From the NCBI GenBank assembly GCA_044226535.1, contig JBGAGT010000019.1, positions 1-64,000 on the forward strand: a DNA stretch of 64,000 nucleotides. Direction: 5' to 3'. The notes beneath the pieces are model-generated. The model was given only the letters and a program-made list of their open reading frames with translations, searched no databases and was not told the origin of the DNA. Below are positions 26,630-36,166 of this stretch, piece after piece (within the stretch, counting starts at the first letter, position 1; each line of letters starts with the position of its first letter). The stretch is from VBCG01 sp044226535 (GTDB lineage: Bacteria; Pseudomonadota; Gammaproteobacteria; Burkholderiales; Casimicrobiaceae). Position numbers and translations under genes: made by a program.

Positions 26630-27598
26630 TCAGTCGACCTTGAGGCCGACCTTCCTGATCACCGGCGCCCAGCGCGCGGCCTCGTCGGCGACGAGCTTGC
26701 CGAACTCCTCCGGCGTGCCGCCGACCAGCATGAAGCCCTGTGCGTTCATCTTCTCGATCGTGTCGGGCTCCTTGAAGATCGCGTTGATCTCCTTGTTGAG
26801 CCGGTCGATGATGGGGCGCGGCGTGCCCGCCGCGACCATCACGCCGTTCCAGGCCAGCGCCTCGAAGCCGGGGAAGCCCGACTCGGCGATCGACGGGATG
26901 TCGGGCAGCAGCGGGAAGCGGTGCGCGGTGGTCACGCCGATGGCAACGAGCTTGCCCGCCTTGATCTGCGCCTGCAGCGGCTGCATGACGGCGAACAGCA
27001 TCTGCGTGTCGCCCTGGATGGTCGCGGTGACCGCGGGAGGCGAGCCGTTGAACGGCACGTGGATGGCGTCGATGCCCGACATGGACTTGAAGAGCTCCAT
27101 GTTGAGGTGCGACGAGCTGCCGTTGCCGACCGACGCGTAGGCGAGCTTGCCCGGGTTGGCCTTGGCGTAGGCGACGAGCTCGGCGATGGACTTGACGGGG
27201 ATGGTCGCCGAGACGGCGAGCACGTTGGGCTGGCTGGTGGTGGTGATGACGGGTGCCAGGTCCTTGTGCACGTCGTAGGGCAGCTTCTGCAAGAGCGGCG
27301 AGAACGACAGCGGGCCGTTGTAGCCCAGCAGCATCGTGTAGCCGTCGGGCGCGGACTTGGCGACCTCGGTGGTGGCGAGCGTGCCGCCGGCGGCGGGCTT
27401 GTTCTCGACGACGACGGGCTGCCCGAGGCGGGGGCCGAGCTTGTCGGCGATCGCGCGCCCGAGCACGTCGATGGAGCTTCCCGCGGGCGCGGTCATGACG
27501 AACTTGATCGGCCGCTCGGGCCATTCGGCGCGCGCGCAGAGCGGGGCCAGCAGTACGAGCGCCGCGCAGGCGGTGCGCGCGAGGGTTCTCGCATTCAT
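26630..27598 (-). CDS. Bug-family (tripartite tricarboxylate transporter) periplasmic receptor
   Basis: A 322-residue exported solute-binding protein. The signal peptide (ARTACAALVLLAPLCARA) is followed by EWPERPIKFVMTAPAGSSID and KLGPRLGQPVVVENKPAAGG, the standard Bug opening; YASVGNGSSSHLNMELFKS and HVPFNGSPPAVTATIQGD are the ligand-site loops. ATG 27598 (MNARTL) has GAGGAG at the right distance; the ATG two codons upstream is too close to it. No TctA/TctB membrane partners are adjacent, so it is one of the orphan receptors abundant in Burkholderiales. The ligand is unknown. Confidence 0.92.
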   Translation of the reverse strand: MNARTLARTACAALVLLAPLCARAEWPERPIKFVMTAPAGSSIDVLGRAIADKLGPRLGQPVVVENKPAAGGTLATTEVAKSAPDGYTMLLGYNGPLSFSPLLQKLPYDVHKDLAPVITTTSQPNVLAVSATIPVKSIAELVAYAKANPGKLAYASVGNGSSSHLNMELFKSMSGIDAIHVPFNGSPPAVTATIQGDTQMLFAVMQPLQAQIKAGKLVAIGVTTAHRFPLLPDIPSIAESGFPGFEALAWNGVMVAAGTPRPIIDRLNKEINAIFKEPDTIEKMNAQGFMLVGGTPEEFGKLVADEAARWAPVIRKVGLKVD

Positions 27599-27619
27599 CG
27601 ACATCTCCTCTCGGGGTGA

Positions 27620-28555
27620 TCAGGCGGCGCGTTCGTCGACGCGCCCGCACAACAGGTATTCGAGCAGCGCCTTCTGCGCGTGCATGCGGTTCTCGGCCTC
27701 GTCCCACACGACGCTCTGCGGGCCGTCCATGACCTCGGCGGCGACTTCCTCGCCGCGATGCGCCGGAAGGCAGTGCATGAACAGCGCCTCGGGCCTCGCC
27801 ATGCGCATCATCCCCGCGTCGACCTGGAAGTCGGCGAAGGCGGCGAGGCGCGCCTCGTTCTCGGCCTCGAAGCCCATGCTGGTCCACACGTCGGTGGTGA
27901 CGAGGTCGGCGCCGCGGCAGGCCTCGTGGGGATCGTCGAAGCTCGCGAGGTGCGCGGCCTCGCCGGCGCCGAGGCGGGCGTGGTCGACGGCGTAGCCGGA
28001 GGGCGAGGAGACGTGAAGCGAGAAGTCGAACAGCCGCGCGGCCTGCAGCCAGGTGTAGAACATGTTGTTGGCATCGCCGATCCACGCCACCCTGCGCCCG
28101 GTGATCGCGCCGCGGTGCTCGACGAAGGTGTACATGTCGGCGAGGATCTGGCAGGGATGGTACTCGTTGGTCAGGCCGTTGATGACCGGGACACGCGAGT
28201 GCGCGGCGAAGCGCTCGATGATCTCCTGGCCGAAGGTGCGGATCATCACCACGTCGACCATGCGCGAGATCACGCGCGCGACGTCCTCGATGGGCTCGCC
28301 GCGCGCGAGCTGGGTGTCGCCGCGATTGAGGTTGATGGCGATGCCGCCCAACTGGTTCATGCCGGCCTCGAACGACACGCGGGTGCGGGTCGAGGCCTTC
28401 TCGAACACCATCGCCAGCGTGCGGTCGCGCAGCGGCTGGTAGATCTCGTAGCGCTTGAAGCGGTCCTTGATCCAGCGCGCGCGTACGAACAGGTGCTCGA
28501 TCTCCTCGCGCGAGAAATCCGCGAGCTGCAGGAAGTGACGGACAGGCTGCGCCAC
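27620..28555 (-). CDS. argF: Ornithine carbamoyltransferase
   Basis: A 311-residue anabolic OTCase that makes citrulline from ornithine and carbamoyl phosphate. The carbamoyl-phosphate loop EKASTRTRVSFE lies near residue 47, HPCQILADMYTF near 125 and the catalytic HCLPAHRGEEV near 265. GTG 28555 starts AQPVRHFLQLADFS and stands two bases after the TAG of the upstream GGDEF gene, so its translation is probably coupled to that gene. Carbamoyl phosphate comes from carAB at 34.9-40.1 kb. Confidence 0.96.
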   Translation of the reverse strand: MAQPVRHFLQLADFSREEIEHLFVRARWIKDRFKRYEIYQPLRDRTLAMVFEKASTRTRVSFEAGMNQLGGIAINLNRGDTQLARGEPIEDVARVISRMVDVVMIRTFGQEIIERFAAHSRVPVINGLTNEYHPCQILADMYTFVEHRGAITGRRVAWIGDANNMFYTWLQAARLFDFSLHVSSPSGYAVDHARLGAGEAAHLASFDDPHEACRGADLVTTDVWTSMGFEAENEARLAAFADFQVDAGMMRMARPEALFMHCLPAHRGEEVAAEVMDGPQSVVWDEAENRMHAQKALLEYLLCGRVDERAA

Positions 28556-28557
28556 TG

Positions 28558-30375
28558 CTAGGCCCCGTCCGCGACGACCACGCGGTCGCGCCCCGCGCCC
28601 TTGGCGCCGTACAGCGCGCGGTCGGCCACCGAGATGAGGTCGGCGAGCGTCTGGCCATGACCCGGGAAGACCGCGACGCCGGCGGAGAAGGTGAAGCCGG
28701 TGAGGCCGTCGCCCGCCCAGTCGACGACGGTCTCGCGCAGGCGCTCGGCGAGCGTGCCGAGCGCGACCTTCGCGCCTTCGCCGTCGGTGTCGGGCAGCAC
28801 GATGCAGAACTCCTCGCCGCCGTAGCGGCACACTACGTCGGACGGGCGCAGCGCCACCGAGAACAGGCGCCCGATCTGCATCAGCACCTTGTCGCCGGCG
28901 AGGTGGCCGTGCTGGTCGTTGACGCGCTTGAAGCGGTCGAGGTCGAGCAGGGCGACCGCCACCGAGCTGCCGCGCCGCGCGGCGCCCGACAGCAGCGCAG
29001 GGACCACGGAATCGAGGTAGCGGCGGTTGAAGAGCTGCGTGAGCGGGTCGTGCACGGCCTCGCTGGCGAGGCGCGACTGCAGCTCCTCGACCTCGCGCAC
29101 CTTGCGCGACAGCTCGTTGTTGAGGCGCTCGAGCTGGCGGTTCAGTGCCTCGCTCTCGCGGCGCTGCCGCTCGGCGCGGTCGCGCTCGGCGCGCGCGTGG
29201 CGCAGCTCGTGGTCGAACTTGAGGAGGTCGTACTTGACGCTGGCGCGGTTGGTGAGGCGCTCGGTCGTCACCTGCAGGAGCTTCTGCTGGTGCGCCAGCG
29301 CTTCCTCGAAGCGGCCGAGCTCGGCGAGGCGCTGCGCGGCCACGGCGTGGGCCTTGCACAGCGTCGGCACGTGATGGCGGCGCGTGGCGGCGTCGATGGC
29401 CAGCGCGAGCGCCTGCAGCGGCGCTTCGGACGGGTCGCGCGCCAGCGCGAGGTTGGCGTCGGCCCAGTGGAAATGCACCTCGTTGAAGCCGCCGGGGAAG
29501 TTGCCGAAGATCTCGCGAGCGAGGCGCACGGCCTCGGCGGCGTCGTCGTAGCGCCGGTTGAAGGTGAACACCTCGGCGGCCACCGCGCAGTAGTTGTTCT
29601 GCGCGGCGCGCGCGACGCGCAGGCTCACGTCGCCGAGCATCGCCTCGACCGTCGCGAGCGCCGCGGGGAAGTCGCCCAGCGCCTGCAGGCATTCGGCGAG
29701 GTTCGAGCGCGCGTAGAGGATGATCTGCGGGTTGCTGAAGCGCGACTGGATCTCCAGCGCGTCCTGCGCGAGGTCCTTGGCCGGCGCGTAGTCGCCGACG
29801 GTGATCAGCGAGGCGGCGAGGTTCGACATCACCGTGGGAAGCTGCGGCGACAGGTCGACGCTGCGCAACTGCTCGAGCGCCTGGTAGATGTAGCGGATCG
29901 CCTCGTCGATCTGGTCGGAGTAGAAATAGGTCGCGCCCAGCGCGTTGAGCAGCCAGAAGCGGTCCTCGGGCCCGAACAGCGCGAGTGCCTCGTCGCGGAT
30001 CGCCAGCAGGCGCTCGCGCCCGGGCAGCGGCGCCTGCTGCACGATGAGGAGCCGCGCCGCGGCGATCTCGACCAGCAGTTGCCCGCGGCGATCGCCCGCG
30101 GTCTCCATCAGCACGCGCGCGCGGCCGATGCGCGACTCGGCCTCGAACGGGTTCGACGAGAAGAACAGGTGGCTGTAGGCCAGCGTGATCTCGCACCAGG
30201 CGCGCGTGCGCGGGCTGCTGGCGGCGTCGTCGAGCAACGCGTGCGCCTCTTCGCGCGCGGCCACCGGATCGCGGAAATGCCGCTCCCAAAGGATCACGCC
30301 CGGGTTCGGCGCGCTCGCCTGGGCGGTGGGGGATTCGGTGGAAACGGCAGTGGACATGACGTCGGACTTCGGCAT
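28558..30375 (-). CDS. Diguanylate cyclase with N-terminal TPR-like sensor region
   Basis: 605 residues, soluble. Residues 20-390 are alpha-helical TPR-like repeats (e.g. AEAVRLAREIFGNFPGG), then a coiled coil rich in Arg/Glu/Leu (about 390-435), then a GGDEF domain beginning DPLTQLFNRRYLD. The active-site motif is GGEEF at 519-523, so catalysis of cyclic di-GMP from two GTP is expected. The allosteric inhibition site RPSD is at 510-513, five residues before, so product inhibition is likely intact. There are no membrane segments. It lies immediately upstream of argF on the same strand, an unusual pairing. Confidence 0.9.
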   Translation of the reverse strand: MPKSDVMSTAVSTESPTAQASAPNPGVILWERHFRDPVAAREEAHALLDDAASSPRTRAWCEITLAYSHLFFSSNPFEAESRIGRARVLMETAGDRRGQLLVEIAAARLLIVQQAPLPGRERLLAIRDEALALFGPEDRFWLLNALGATYFYSDQIDEAIRYIYQALEQLRSVDLSPQLPTVMSNLAASLITVGDYAPAKDLAQDALEIQSRFSNPQIILYARSNLAECLQALGDFPAALATVEAMLGDVSLRVARAAQNNYCAVAAEVFTFNRRYDDAAEAVRLAREIFGNFPGGFNEVHFHWADANLALARDPSEAPLQALALAIDAATRRHHVPTLCKAHAVAAQRLAELGRFEEALAHQQKLLQVTTERLTNRASVKYDLLKFDHELRHARAERDRAERQRRESEALNRQLERLNNELSRKVREVEELQSRLASEAVHDPLTQLFNRRYLDSVVPALLSGAARRGSSVAVALLDLDRFKRVNDQHGHLAGDKVLMQIGRLFSVALRPSDVVCRYGGEEFCIVLPDTDGEGAKVALGTLAERLRETVVDWAGDGLTGFTFSAGVAVFPGHGQTLADLISVADRALYGAKGAGRDRVVVADGA

Positions 30376-30459
30376 CGCCGGGATTCAGCAGTGATGGTAG
30401 CGCCTGGCCACGATCATGCAAGGCGCGTGCTTGGGCTGTGCGCTACACGCGGCGTCCCT

Positions 30460-30465
30460 TACAAT
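30460..30465 (+). promoter_or_regulatory. -10 hexamer placing transcription start on the DUF3579 GTG
   Basis: TACAAT ends exactly six bases before GTG 30472; no Shine-Dalgarno precedes that GTG. The predicted +1 is the G of the start codon. Confidence 0.45.
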
Positions 30466-30471
30466 CGCGCC

Positions 30472-30825
30472 GTGGAACCGAGCGATGCGCGCCGGCACGA
30501 CGCGGTGCTGTGGGGAATCACCGCGAGTGGCCGGCCGTTCCGCCCCGGCGACTGGGCCGAGCGGCTCGCGGGGCTGACCTCCGCCTTCGGCGCCGACCAC
30601 AAGCTCGAGTACTCGCCGCTCGTCCTTCCGGTGGGCGTGCGCGGGGTGAAGGCGGTGGTGGTGTCGCATCGCCTCGCCGAGCTCGAGCCGCGCCTGTACC
30701 AGTTCCTGTTGAACTTCGCGCGCGACAACGAGCTGACCGTCGAGTACGTGGCGGGCGCGCTGGATGCGCCTCGCCTGCTTGCACCGCCCGGCGTCGCGCC
30801 GGCGGAACCCAGGGAGCCGGTATGA
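30472..30825 (+). CDS. DUF3579-family protein
   Basis: A 117-residue betaproteobacterial protein of unknown function. The core matches the DUF3579 pattern: WGITASGRPFRPGDWAERL, then FGADHKLEYSPLVLPV, GVKAVVVSHRLAELEP and YQFLLNFARDNELTVEY. The start is GTG 30472, because the conserved WGIT region begins 15 residues later and because of the -10 spacing. It is cytosolic with no membrane segment. It faces rpsT, with a GC-rich repeat element between them. Confidence 0.85.
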   Translation: MEPSDARRHDAVLWGITASGRPFRPGDWAERLAGLTSAFGADHKLEYSPLVLPVGVRGVKAVVVSHRLAELEPRLYQFLLNFARDNELTVEYVAGALDAPRLLAPPGVAPAEPREPV

Positions 30826-30853
30826 ACGGGCGGAGCCCGCCCCGAGCCGCGTG

Positions 30854-30895
30854 CCCCCCAGTGGGGGGAGGCGGGCGGAGCCCGCTTCGGGGGGC
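30854..30895. repeat. GC-rich palindromic element, copy 1
   Basis: A mosaic of two inverted repeats: CCCCCC-AGT-GGGGGG and GCGGGCG-GAGCCCGC, closed by CGGGGGGC. A second copy with the same architecture occurs at 40089-40130. Copy 1 lies between the convergent DUF3579 and rpsT genes and could act as a shared transcript end. Confidence 0.7.
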
Positions 30896-30908
30896 GTTCC
30901 TTCCGGGC

Positions 30909-31172
30909 TCAGTGCAGCGACTTGATCGCCTGCGCGAGGCGCGACTTGGTGCGCGACGCGAGGTTCTTGTGCACGATCTTCTTGTCGGCGATGCGGTCGA
31001 TCGTCGACTGCGATTCCTGAAGGACCTTGGTCGCCGCGGCCTTGTCTCCGGCGGCGATTGCCTTGCGGACCTTCTTGACGGCGGTGCGAAGTTCGGACTT
31101 CTGGCTCGCGTTGCGCTTGCGCGTGGCTTCCGCCTGGCGGGCGCGCTTCTTGGCTTGGGCCGAATTGGCCAT
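30909..31172 (-). CDS. rpsT: 30S ribosomal protein S20
   Basis: An 87-residue basic protein that binds 16S rRNA early in 30S assembly. The conserved opening ANSAQAKKRARQAEATRKRNASQKS and the ending HKNLASRTKSRLAQAIK identify it; length matches E. coli S20 (87). ATG 31172 has GGAAGGAAAC upstream. Divergent from murJ, as in many Betaproteobacteria. Confidence 0.97.
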   Translation of the reverse strand: MANSAQAKKRARQAEATRKRNASQKSELRTAVKKVRKAIAAGDKAAATKVLQESQSTIDRIADKKIVHKNLASRTKSRLAQAIKSLH

Positions 31173-31245
31173 GGTGTGTTTCCTTCCGGTGGGGCCGGGG
31201 ACCTCGGCGCAGCCGGGGTCCCGAAAATGGGTGCAAAGACCATCG

Positions 31246-31274
31246 ATATTATCCGATTTCCCCAATGGCTGCAA
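31246..31274 (-). promoter_or_regulatory. rpsT promoter
   Basis: On the minus strand TTGCAG (31274-31269), 17 bases, TAATAT (31251-31246). The predicted leader is about 67 bases. On the plus strand the same AT-rich core reads TATTAT (31247-31252) and may serve murJ. Confidence 0.55.
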
Positions 31275-31351
31275 GGCGTTACCGCGCGCCCGCCGGGCCG
31301 CCCGGCGCCCCGGCCACGCCCTCCCGCCTTGCTCCGTTCCGGGCTCCCGCG

Positions 31352-32887
31352 ATGAACTTGCTGCGCGTCGTTTCCACCGTCAGCGGCATGACCCTGCTGT
31401 CCCGGGTCACGGGCCTTGCGCGCGAGAGCATCAAGGCGGTCGCCTTCGGGGCGGGTCCGGCCATGGACGCCTTCGAGGCGGCCTTCCGCCTCCCCAACCT
31501 GCTGCGGCGCCTTTTCGCCGAGGGGGCCTTCAGCCAGGCCTTCGTGCCCATCCTCGCCGAGTACCACCGCCAGCGGGGGGAAGAGGCGACGCGCTCGCTG
31601 GCGGCGAACGTCGCCGGGGTGCTGGGCCTCGTGCTGGTCGCGGTGTCGGTGCTGGGGGTGCTGGCCGCGCCGGCGCTGGTGTACCTGCTGGCCGGAGGCT
31701 TCGCGGCGACGCCCGGCAAGGTCGAGCTCACCGCGCTGCTGATCCGCGTGATGTTCCCCTACATCCTGTTCATCTCGCTGACGTCGCTCGCCGGCGGGGT
31801 GCTCAACGTCCACCGTCATTTCGCGGTCCCCGCGTTCACGCCGGTGCTGCTCAACGTGGCGATGATCGCGGCGGCCGTCCTGCTCGCGCCGCGCGTCGAC
31901 CCGCCGGTGCTGGCGCTGGCGATCGGCGTCGCCGTCGGCGGGGTCGCGCAGCTTGCGCTGCAGCTCCCGGCGCTGGCGCGCATCGGCATGCTGGCATGGC
32001 CGCGCGCCGGCTGGCGCGACCCCGGCGTGCGCCGCGTGCTGAAGGCGATGGGTCCGGCCGTGCTCGGCGTGTCGGCCGCGCAGATCTCGATGCTGATCAA
32101 CACCCAGCTCGCCGCGTGGCTGGGCGACGGCCGGATCTCGTGGATCACCTATGCCGACCGCCTGATGGAATTCCCCAGCGCGCTGCTCGGCGTGGCCCTC
32201 GGCACGGTGCTGCTGCCCTCGCTCGCGCGACACTACAGCGACGCCAATCCCGACGAGTACTCGTCGCTGCTCGACTGGGGCCTCCGCCTCGCCTGCATGC
32301 TCGCGCTGCCCGCCGCGCTGGCGCTGGCGGTGCTCGCGCTGCCCATCGTCGCCACGCTCTACCAGTACGGCCATTTCAGCGTCGACGATGCCTGGCAGAC
32401 GCGTGCGGCGTTGCTGGGGTACAGCGCGGGGCTGCTCGGCATCGTGCTGGTGAAGATCCTCGCCCCCGGCTTTTTCGCACGGCAGATGCTGGCGACGCCG
32501 GTGCGCATCGCCTTCGCGTCGATCCTGGTCGCGCAGGCCGTGGCGCTGTCGCTGATGTGGCGCATCGGCCACGTCGGGCTCACGCTCGGCACCGGCATGG
32601 GCGCGACCTTCAATGCGGCGATGCTCTACTACCTGCTGCGCAAGCGCGGCTACTACCGGCCGCGGCCGGGCTGGGGCTCGTTCGCGCTGCGGCTGGTGGT
32701 CGCGCTGGCGGTGCTGGGCGTGGTGCTGTGGCTGCTCGCCGGGCCTGCCGAGGCCTGGCTGGCGGCGGGGCTGTGGGCGCGGCTCGCGCGCCTTTCGGCC
32801 GTGATCGCCGCGGGCGCGCTCGCCTATTTCGCGACGCTCTGGCTGCTCGGCTTCCGGCTCTCCGACTTCGCGCGGCGCGAGCACTGA
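31352..32887 (+). CDS. murJ: Lipid II flippase
   Basis: A 511-residue MATE/MOP-superfamily membrane protein with about 14 hydrophobic segments that moves lipid II across the inner membrane for peptidoglycan synthesis. Typical MurJ segments: SGMTLLSRVTGLARESIKA, DAFEAAFRLPNLLRRLFAEGAFSQAF (with the essential charged residues), and LLGVALGTVLLPSLARHYS. ATG 31352 fits the family N terminus (NLLRVVSTVSGMTLLSR); upstream in-frame codons encode a Pro/Ala tract without conservation. Convergent with fur. Confidence 0.96.
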   Translation: MNLLRVVSTVSGMTLLSRVTGLARESIKAVAFGAGPAMDAFEAAFRLPNLLRRLFAEGAFSQAFVPILAEYHRQRGEEATRSLAANVAGVLGLVLVAVSVLGVLAAPALVYLLAGGFAATPGKVELTALLIRVMFPYILFISLTSLAGGVLNVHRHFAVPAFTPVLLNVAMIAAAVLLAPRVDPPVLALAIGVAVGGVAQLALQLPALARIGMLAWPRAGWRDPGVRRVLKAMGPAVLGVSAAQISMLINTQLAAWLGDGRISWITYADRLMEFPSALLGVALGTVLLPSLARHYSDANPDEYSSLLDWGLRLACMLALPAALALAVLALPIVATLYQYGHFSVDDAWQTRAALLGYSAGLLGIVLVKILAPGFFARQMLATPVRIAFASILVAQAVALSLMWRIGHVGLTLGTGMGATFNAAMLYYLLRKRGYYRPRPGWGSFALRLVVALAVLGVVLWLLAGPAEAWLAAGLWARLARLSAVIAAGALAYFATLWLLGFRLSDFARREH

Positions 32888-32897
32888 GCCCCGGGGC

Positions 32898-32928
32898 GCC
32901 GGCCGGCACGCAGGGTGCGGCGGCCGGC
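32898..32928. terminator. GC hairpin between convergent murJ and fur
   Basis: GCCGGCC (32898-32904) pairs with GGCCGGC (32922-32928), 7 bp. No T-run on either strand. Confidence 0.3.
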
Positions 32929-32963
32929 AGGTTGCGGACGGCGTTGCGGCGGCGGCGCCGCGG

Positions 32964-33398
32964 TCAGTCGCCGCCGCCCTTGCGGTGCGGGCAGCGCGGC
33001 TTGGTGCAGTCGGCGTAGAGGTACAGCGCGTGCTCGGTGATCTCGAAGCCGCGCTCGTGCGCGATGCGCGTCTGCCGTTTCTCGATCTCGGCGTCGTAGA
33101 ACTCCTCGACCCGGCCGCACTGCATGCACACCAGGTGGTCGTGGTGCTTGCCCTCGTTGAGCTCGAAGACCGCCTTGCCCGACTCGAAGTGGTGGCGCAT
33201 CAGGAGCCCCGCCTGCTCGAACTGCGTGAGCACGCGGTAGACGGTGGCGAGGCCGATGTCGACGCCGTCGGCGACCAGCATGCGGTAGACGTCCTCGGCC
33301 GTGAGGTGGCGCACCTTGGAGGTCTCGAACAGGCTGATGATGCGAAGCCTGGGCAGCGTCGCCTTGAGTCCCGCGCTCTTGAGGTCGTGGCTGGTCAT
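32964..33398 (-). CDS. fur: Ferric uptake regulator
   Basis: A 144-residue iron-responsive repressor. The winged helix ends with LATVYRVLTQFEQAGLL (residues 50-70). The regulatory metal site HHFESGKAVFELNEGKHHDHLVC and the structural CMQCGRVEEF ... CTKPRCP cysteine pairs are all present. ATG 33398 begins TSHDLKSAGLKATLPRL, with GGAACGAG upstream. Divergent from bamE, an arrangement common in Betaproteobacteria; a TATTAT-like element on its strand lies in the shared gap. Confidence 0.96.
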   Translation of the reverse strand: MTSHDLKSAGLKATLPRLRIISLFETSKVRHLTAEDVYRMLVADGVDIGLATVYRVLTQFEQAGLLMRHHFESGKAVFELNEGKHHDHLVCMQCGRVEEFYDAEIEKRQTRIAHERGFEITEHALYLYADCTKPRCPHRKGGGD

Positions 33399-33448
33399 GG
33401 TCTCGTTCCGCTTGGCGCCCGGGGCAGGATGCGCCCGGGCCTCGCAGC

Positions 33449-33454
33449 TATAAT
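33449..33454 (+). promoter_or_regulatory. -10 element of bamE-dapB (TATAAT)
   Basis: Consensus TATAAT 33 bases upstream of the bamE GTG in the fur-bamE gap. On the other strand the same bases read TATTAT, which may serve fur. Confidence 0.5.
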
Positions 33455-33487
33455 AGCCAAGCCCCTCGCGCTTTCCCATAGGACGCC

Positions 33488-33961
33488 GTGTCCCACGCAT
33501 CGATCCGCGCCGGCGCGCTTGCCGCGGCCGTGCTACTCCTCGCGTCCTGCCAGACGATGGAGACCTACCTGCCGAACTGGCAGTCGTTCGGCGTCTACAA
33601 GCTCGACATCAACCAGGGCAACTACCTGACGCAGGACATGGTCGACAAGCTCAAGGTCGGCATGACGCAGGCGCAGGTGCAGTCGGCGCTCGGCACGCCG
33701 ATGCTCGCCGACCCGTTCCACGCCGATCGCTGGGACTACATCTACCGCTACTCGCGGCACGGCAAGGTGGTCGAGCAGCGCGACTTCCGCGTCTACTTCG
33801 CCGACCAGAAGCTCGCCCGCTGGGAAGGCGACGAGGCGCCGCCGTCGGTGGCCGACTTGAACCGCGCGGCGGCCGAGCGCACGCTCGGCAAGATGCCCTC
33901 GGCCGACGACAAGGGCTTCATCGAGAAGTTCTTCGACCTCTTCAAGCGCGACCCGCAGTGA
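33488..33961 (+). CDS. bamE: Outer membrane assembly lipoprotein BamE
   Basis: 157 residues. A lipoprotein signal peptide ends in the lipobox LLASC (Cys about residue 21). The SmpA/OmlA fold follows: INQGNYLTQDMVDKLKVGMTQ then VQSALGTPMLADPFHADRWDYIYRY, the most conserved part of BamE. It is an accessory subunit of the Bam complex that folds outer-membrane proteins. GTG 33488 is preceded by ATAGGA. The stop overlaps the dapB GTG (GTGA), so both are translated together. Confidence 0.95.
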   Translation: MSHASIRAGALAAAVLLLASCQTMETYLPNWQSFGVYKLDINQGNYLTQDMVDKLKVGMTQAQVQSALGTPMLADPFHADRWDYIYRYSRHGKVVEQRDFRVYFADQKLARWEGDEAPPSVADLNRAAAERTLGKMPSADDKGFIEKFFDLFKRDPQ

Positions 33962-34782
33962 GCGCGGCCCGCCCGATCGAGGGAGCGTTGCGCATCGCCG
34001 TCGCCGGCGCCGGCGGGCGCATGGGCGAGGCGCTGGTCGCGGCCACGCTCGCGGCACCCGACCTCGTCCTGGCGGCGGCGCTCGACGTCGCCGGCGCGCC
34101 CGGCATCGGCCGGGACGCGGGCGCGCGGATCGGCCGCCCGGCCGGTGTCGCAGTGTCGGCCGACGTGGATCGCGCGCTCGAGGCCTCCGACGTGCTGATC
34201 GACTTCACGCGCCCCGAAGGCACGCTGGCGCATGCCGCGGCCTGCCTGCGGCACCGCAAGGCGCTGGTGGCCGGGACCACGGGCCTCGACGCCGCGGGCA
34301 AGGCCGCGCTGGCGGAAGCCGCGCGCGGCGTGCCCATCATGTTCGCCGCCAACATGAGCGTCGGCATCACCGTGCTCGCGAAGCTGGTCGAGCGCGCCGC
34401 GCAGGCGCTCGGCCCCGCGTTCGACATCGAGATCCTGGAGATGCACCACCACCACAAGGTCGACGCGCCCTCGGGCACGGCGCTGCGCCTCGGCGAGGCG
34501 GCGGCCAAGGGCGCGGGCCTCGCGCTCGAGCAGCACGCCGTCTACGCGCGCGAGGGCGTCACCGGTGCGCGCAAGCCGGGCACGATCGGCTTCGCGACGC
34601 TGCGCGGGGGCGACGTGGTCGGCGAGCACACGGTCATGTTCGCGGGTGCCGGCGAGCGCATCGAGCTGACCCATCGCGCGACCTCGCGCGCCAACTTCGC
34701 CGAGGGTGCGCTGCGCGCCGCGCGCTTCCTGCGCGGCCGCGCGCCGGGCCTCTACTCGATGGACGACGTGCTGGGCCTCTAG
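33958..34782 (+). CDS. dapB: 4-hydroxy-tetrahydrodipicolinate reductase
   Basis: A 274-residue NAD(P)H-dependent enzyme of the lysine/diaminopimelate pathway. The nucleotide-binding motif GAGGRMG is at residues 17-23. The active site EMHHHHKVDAPSGTALRLGE (about residues 160-180) has the catalytic His pair and Lys. The C-terminal GEHTVMFAGAGERIELTHRA is also typical. GTG 33958 overlaps the bamE stop. A 142-base gap with the carA promoter and a hairpin follows. Confidence 0.97.
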   Translation: MSAARPIEGALRIAVAGAGGRMGEALVAATLAAPDLVLAAALDVAGAPGIGRDAGARIGRPAGVAVSADVDRALEASDVLIDFTRPEGTLAHAAACLRHRKALVAGTTGLDAAGKAALAEAARGVPIMFAANMSVGITVLAKLVERAAQALGPAFDIEILEMHHHHKVDAPSGTALRLGEAAAKGAGLALEQHAVYAREGVTGARKPGTIGFATLRGGDVVGEHTVMFAGAGERIELTHRATSRANFAEGALRAARFLRGRAPGLYSMDDVLGL

Positions 34783-34823
34783 CGCGGCGCCGCCCGCCGG
34801 TTGCCGCGGGCGCCGTTCGGCGG

Positions 34824-34829
34824 TAGAAT
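34824..34829 (+). promoter_or_regulatory. -10-like element of carA (TAGAAT)
   Basis: TAGAAT 42 bases after the dapB stop. The predicted start (near 34836) leaves a leader of about 90 bases that contains the hairpin at 34845-34864. Without a clear -35. Confidence 0.4.
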
Positions 34830-34844
34830 GCGTTGCTTCGAAGC

Positions 34845-34864
34845 GGGGAAGGGCGACCTTCCCC
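34845..34864 (+). promoter_or_regulatory. Hairpin in the carA leader
   Basis: GGGGAAGG and CCTTCCCC flank a GCGA tetraloop: a perfect 8-bp stem followed by GTTTG. It lies about nine bases from the predicted 5' end of the carA mRNA and could be an attenuator or a stabiliser of the transcript end. Confidence 0.45.
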
Positions 34865-34924
34865 GTTTGCACGTCCACCGTGCGCCGCGCGCCGCGCTTC
34901 GGGGCATCCTGCACCGTGCCCGCC

Positions 34925-36162
<1,238 letters not shown>

Positions 36163-36166
<4 letters not shown>

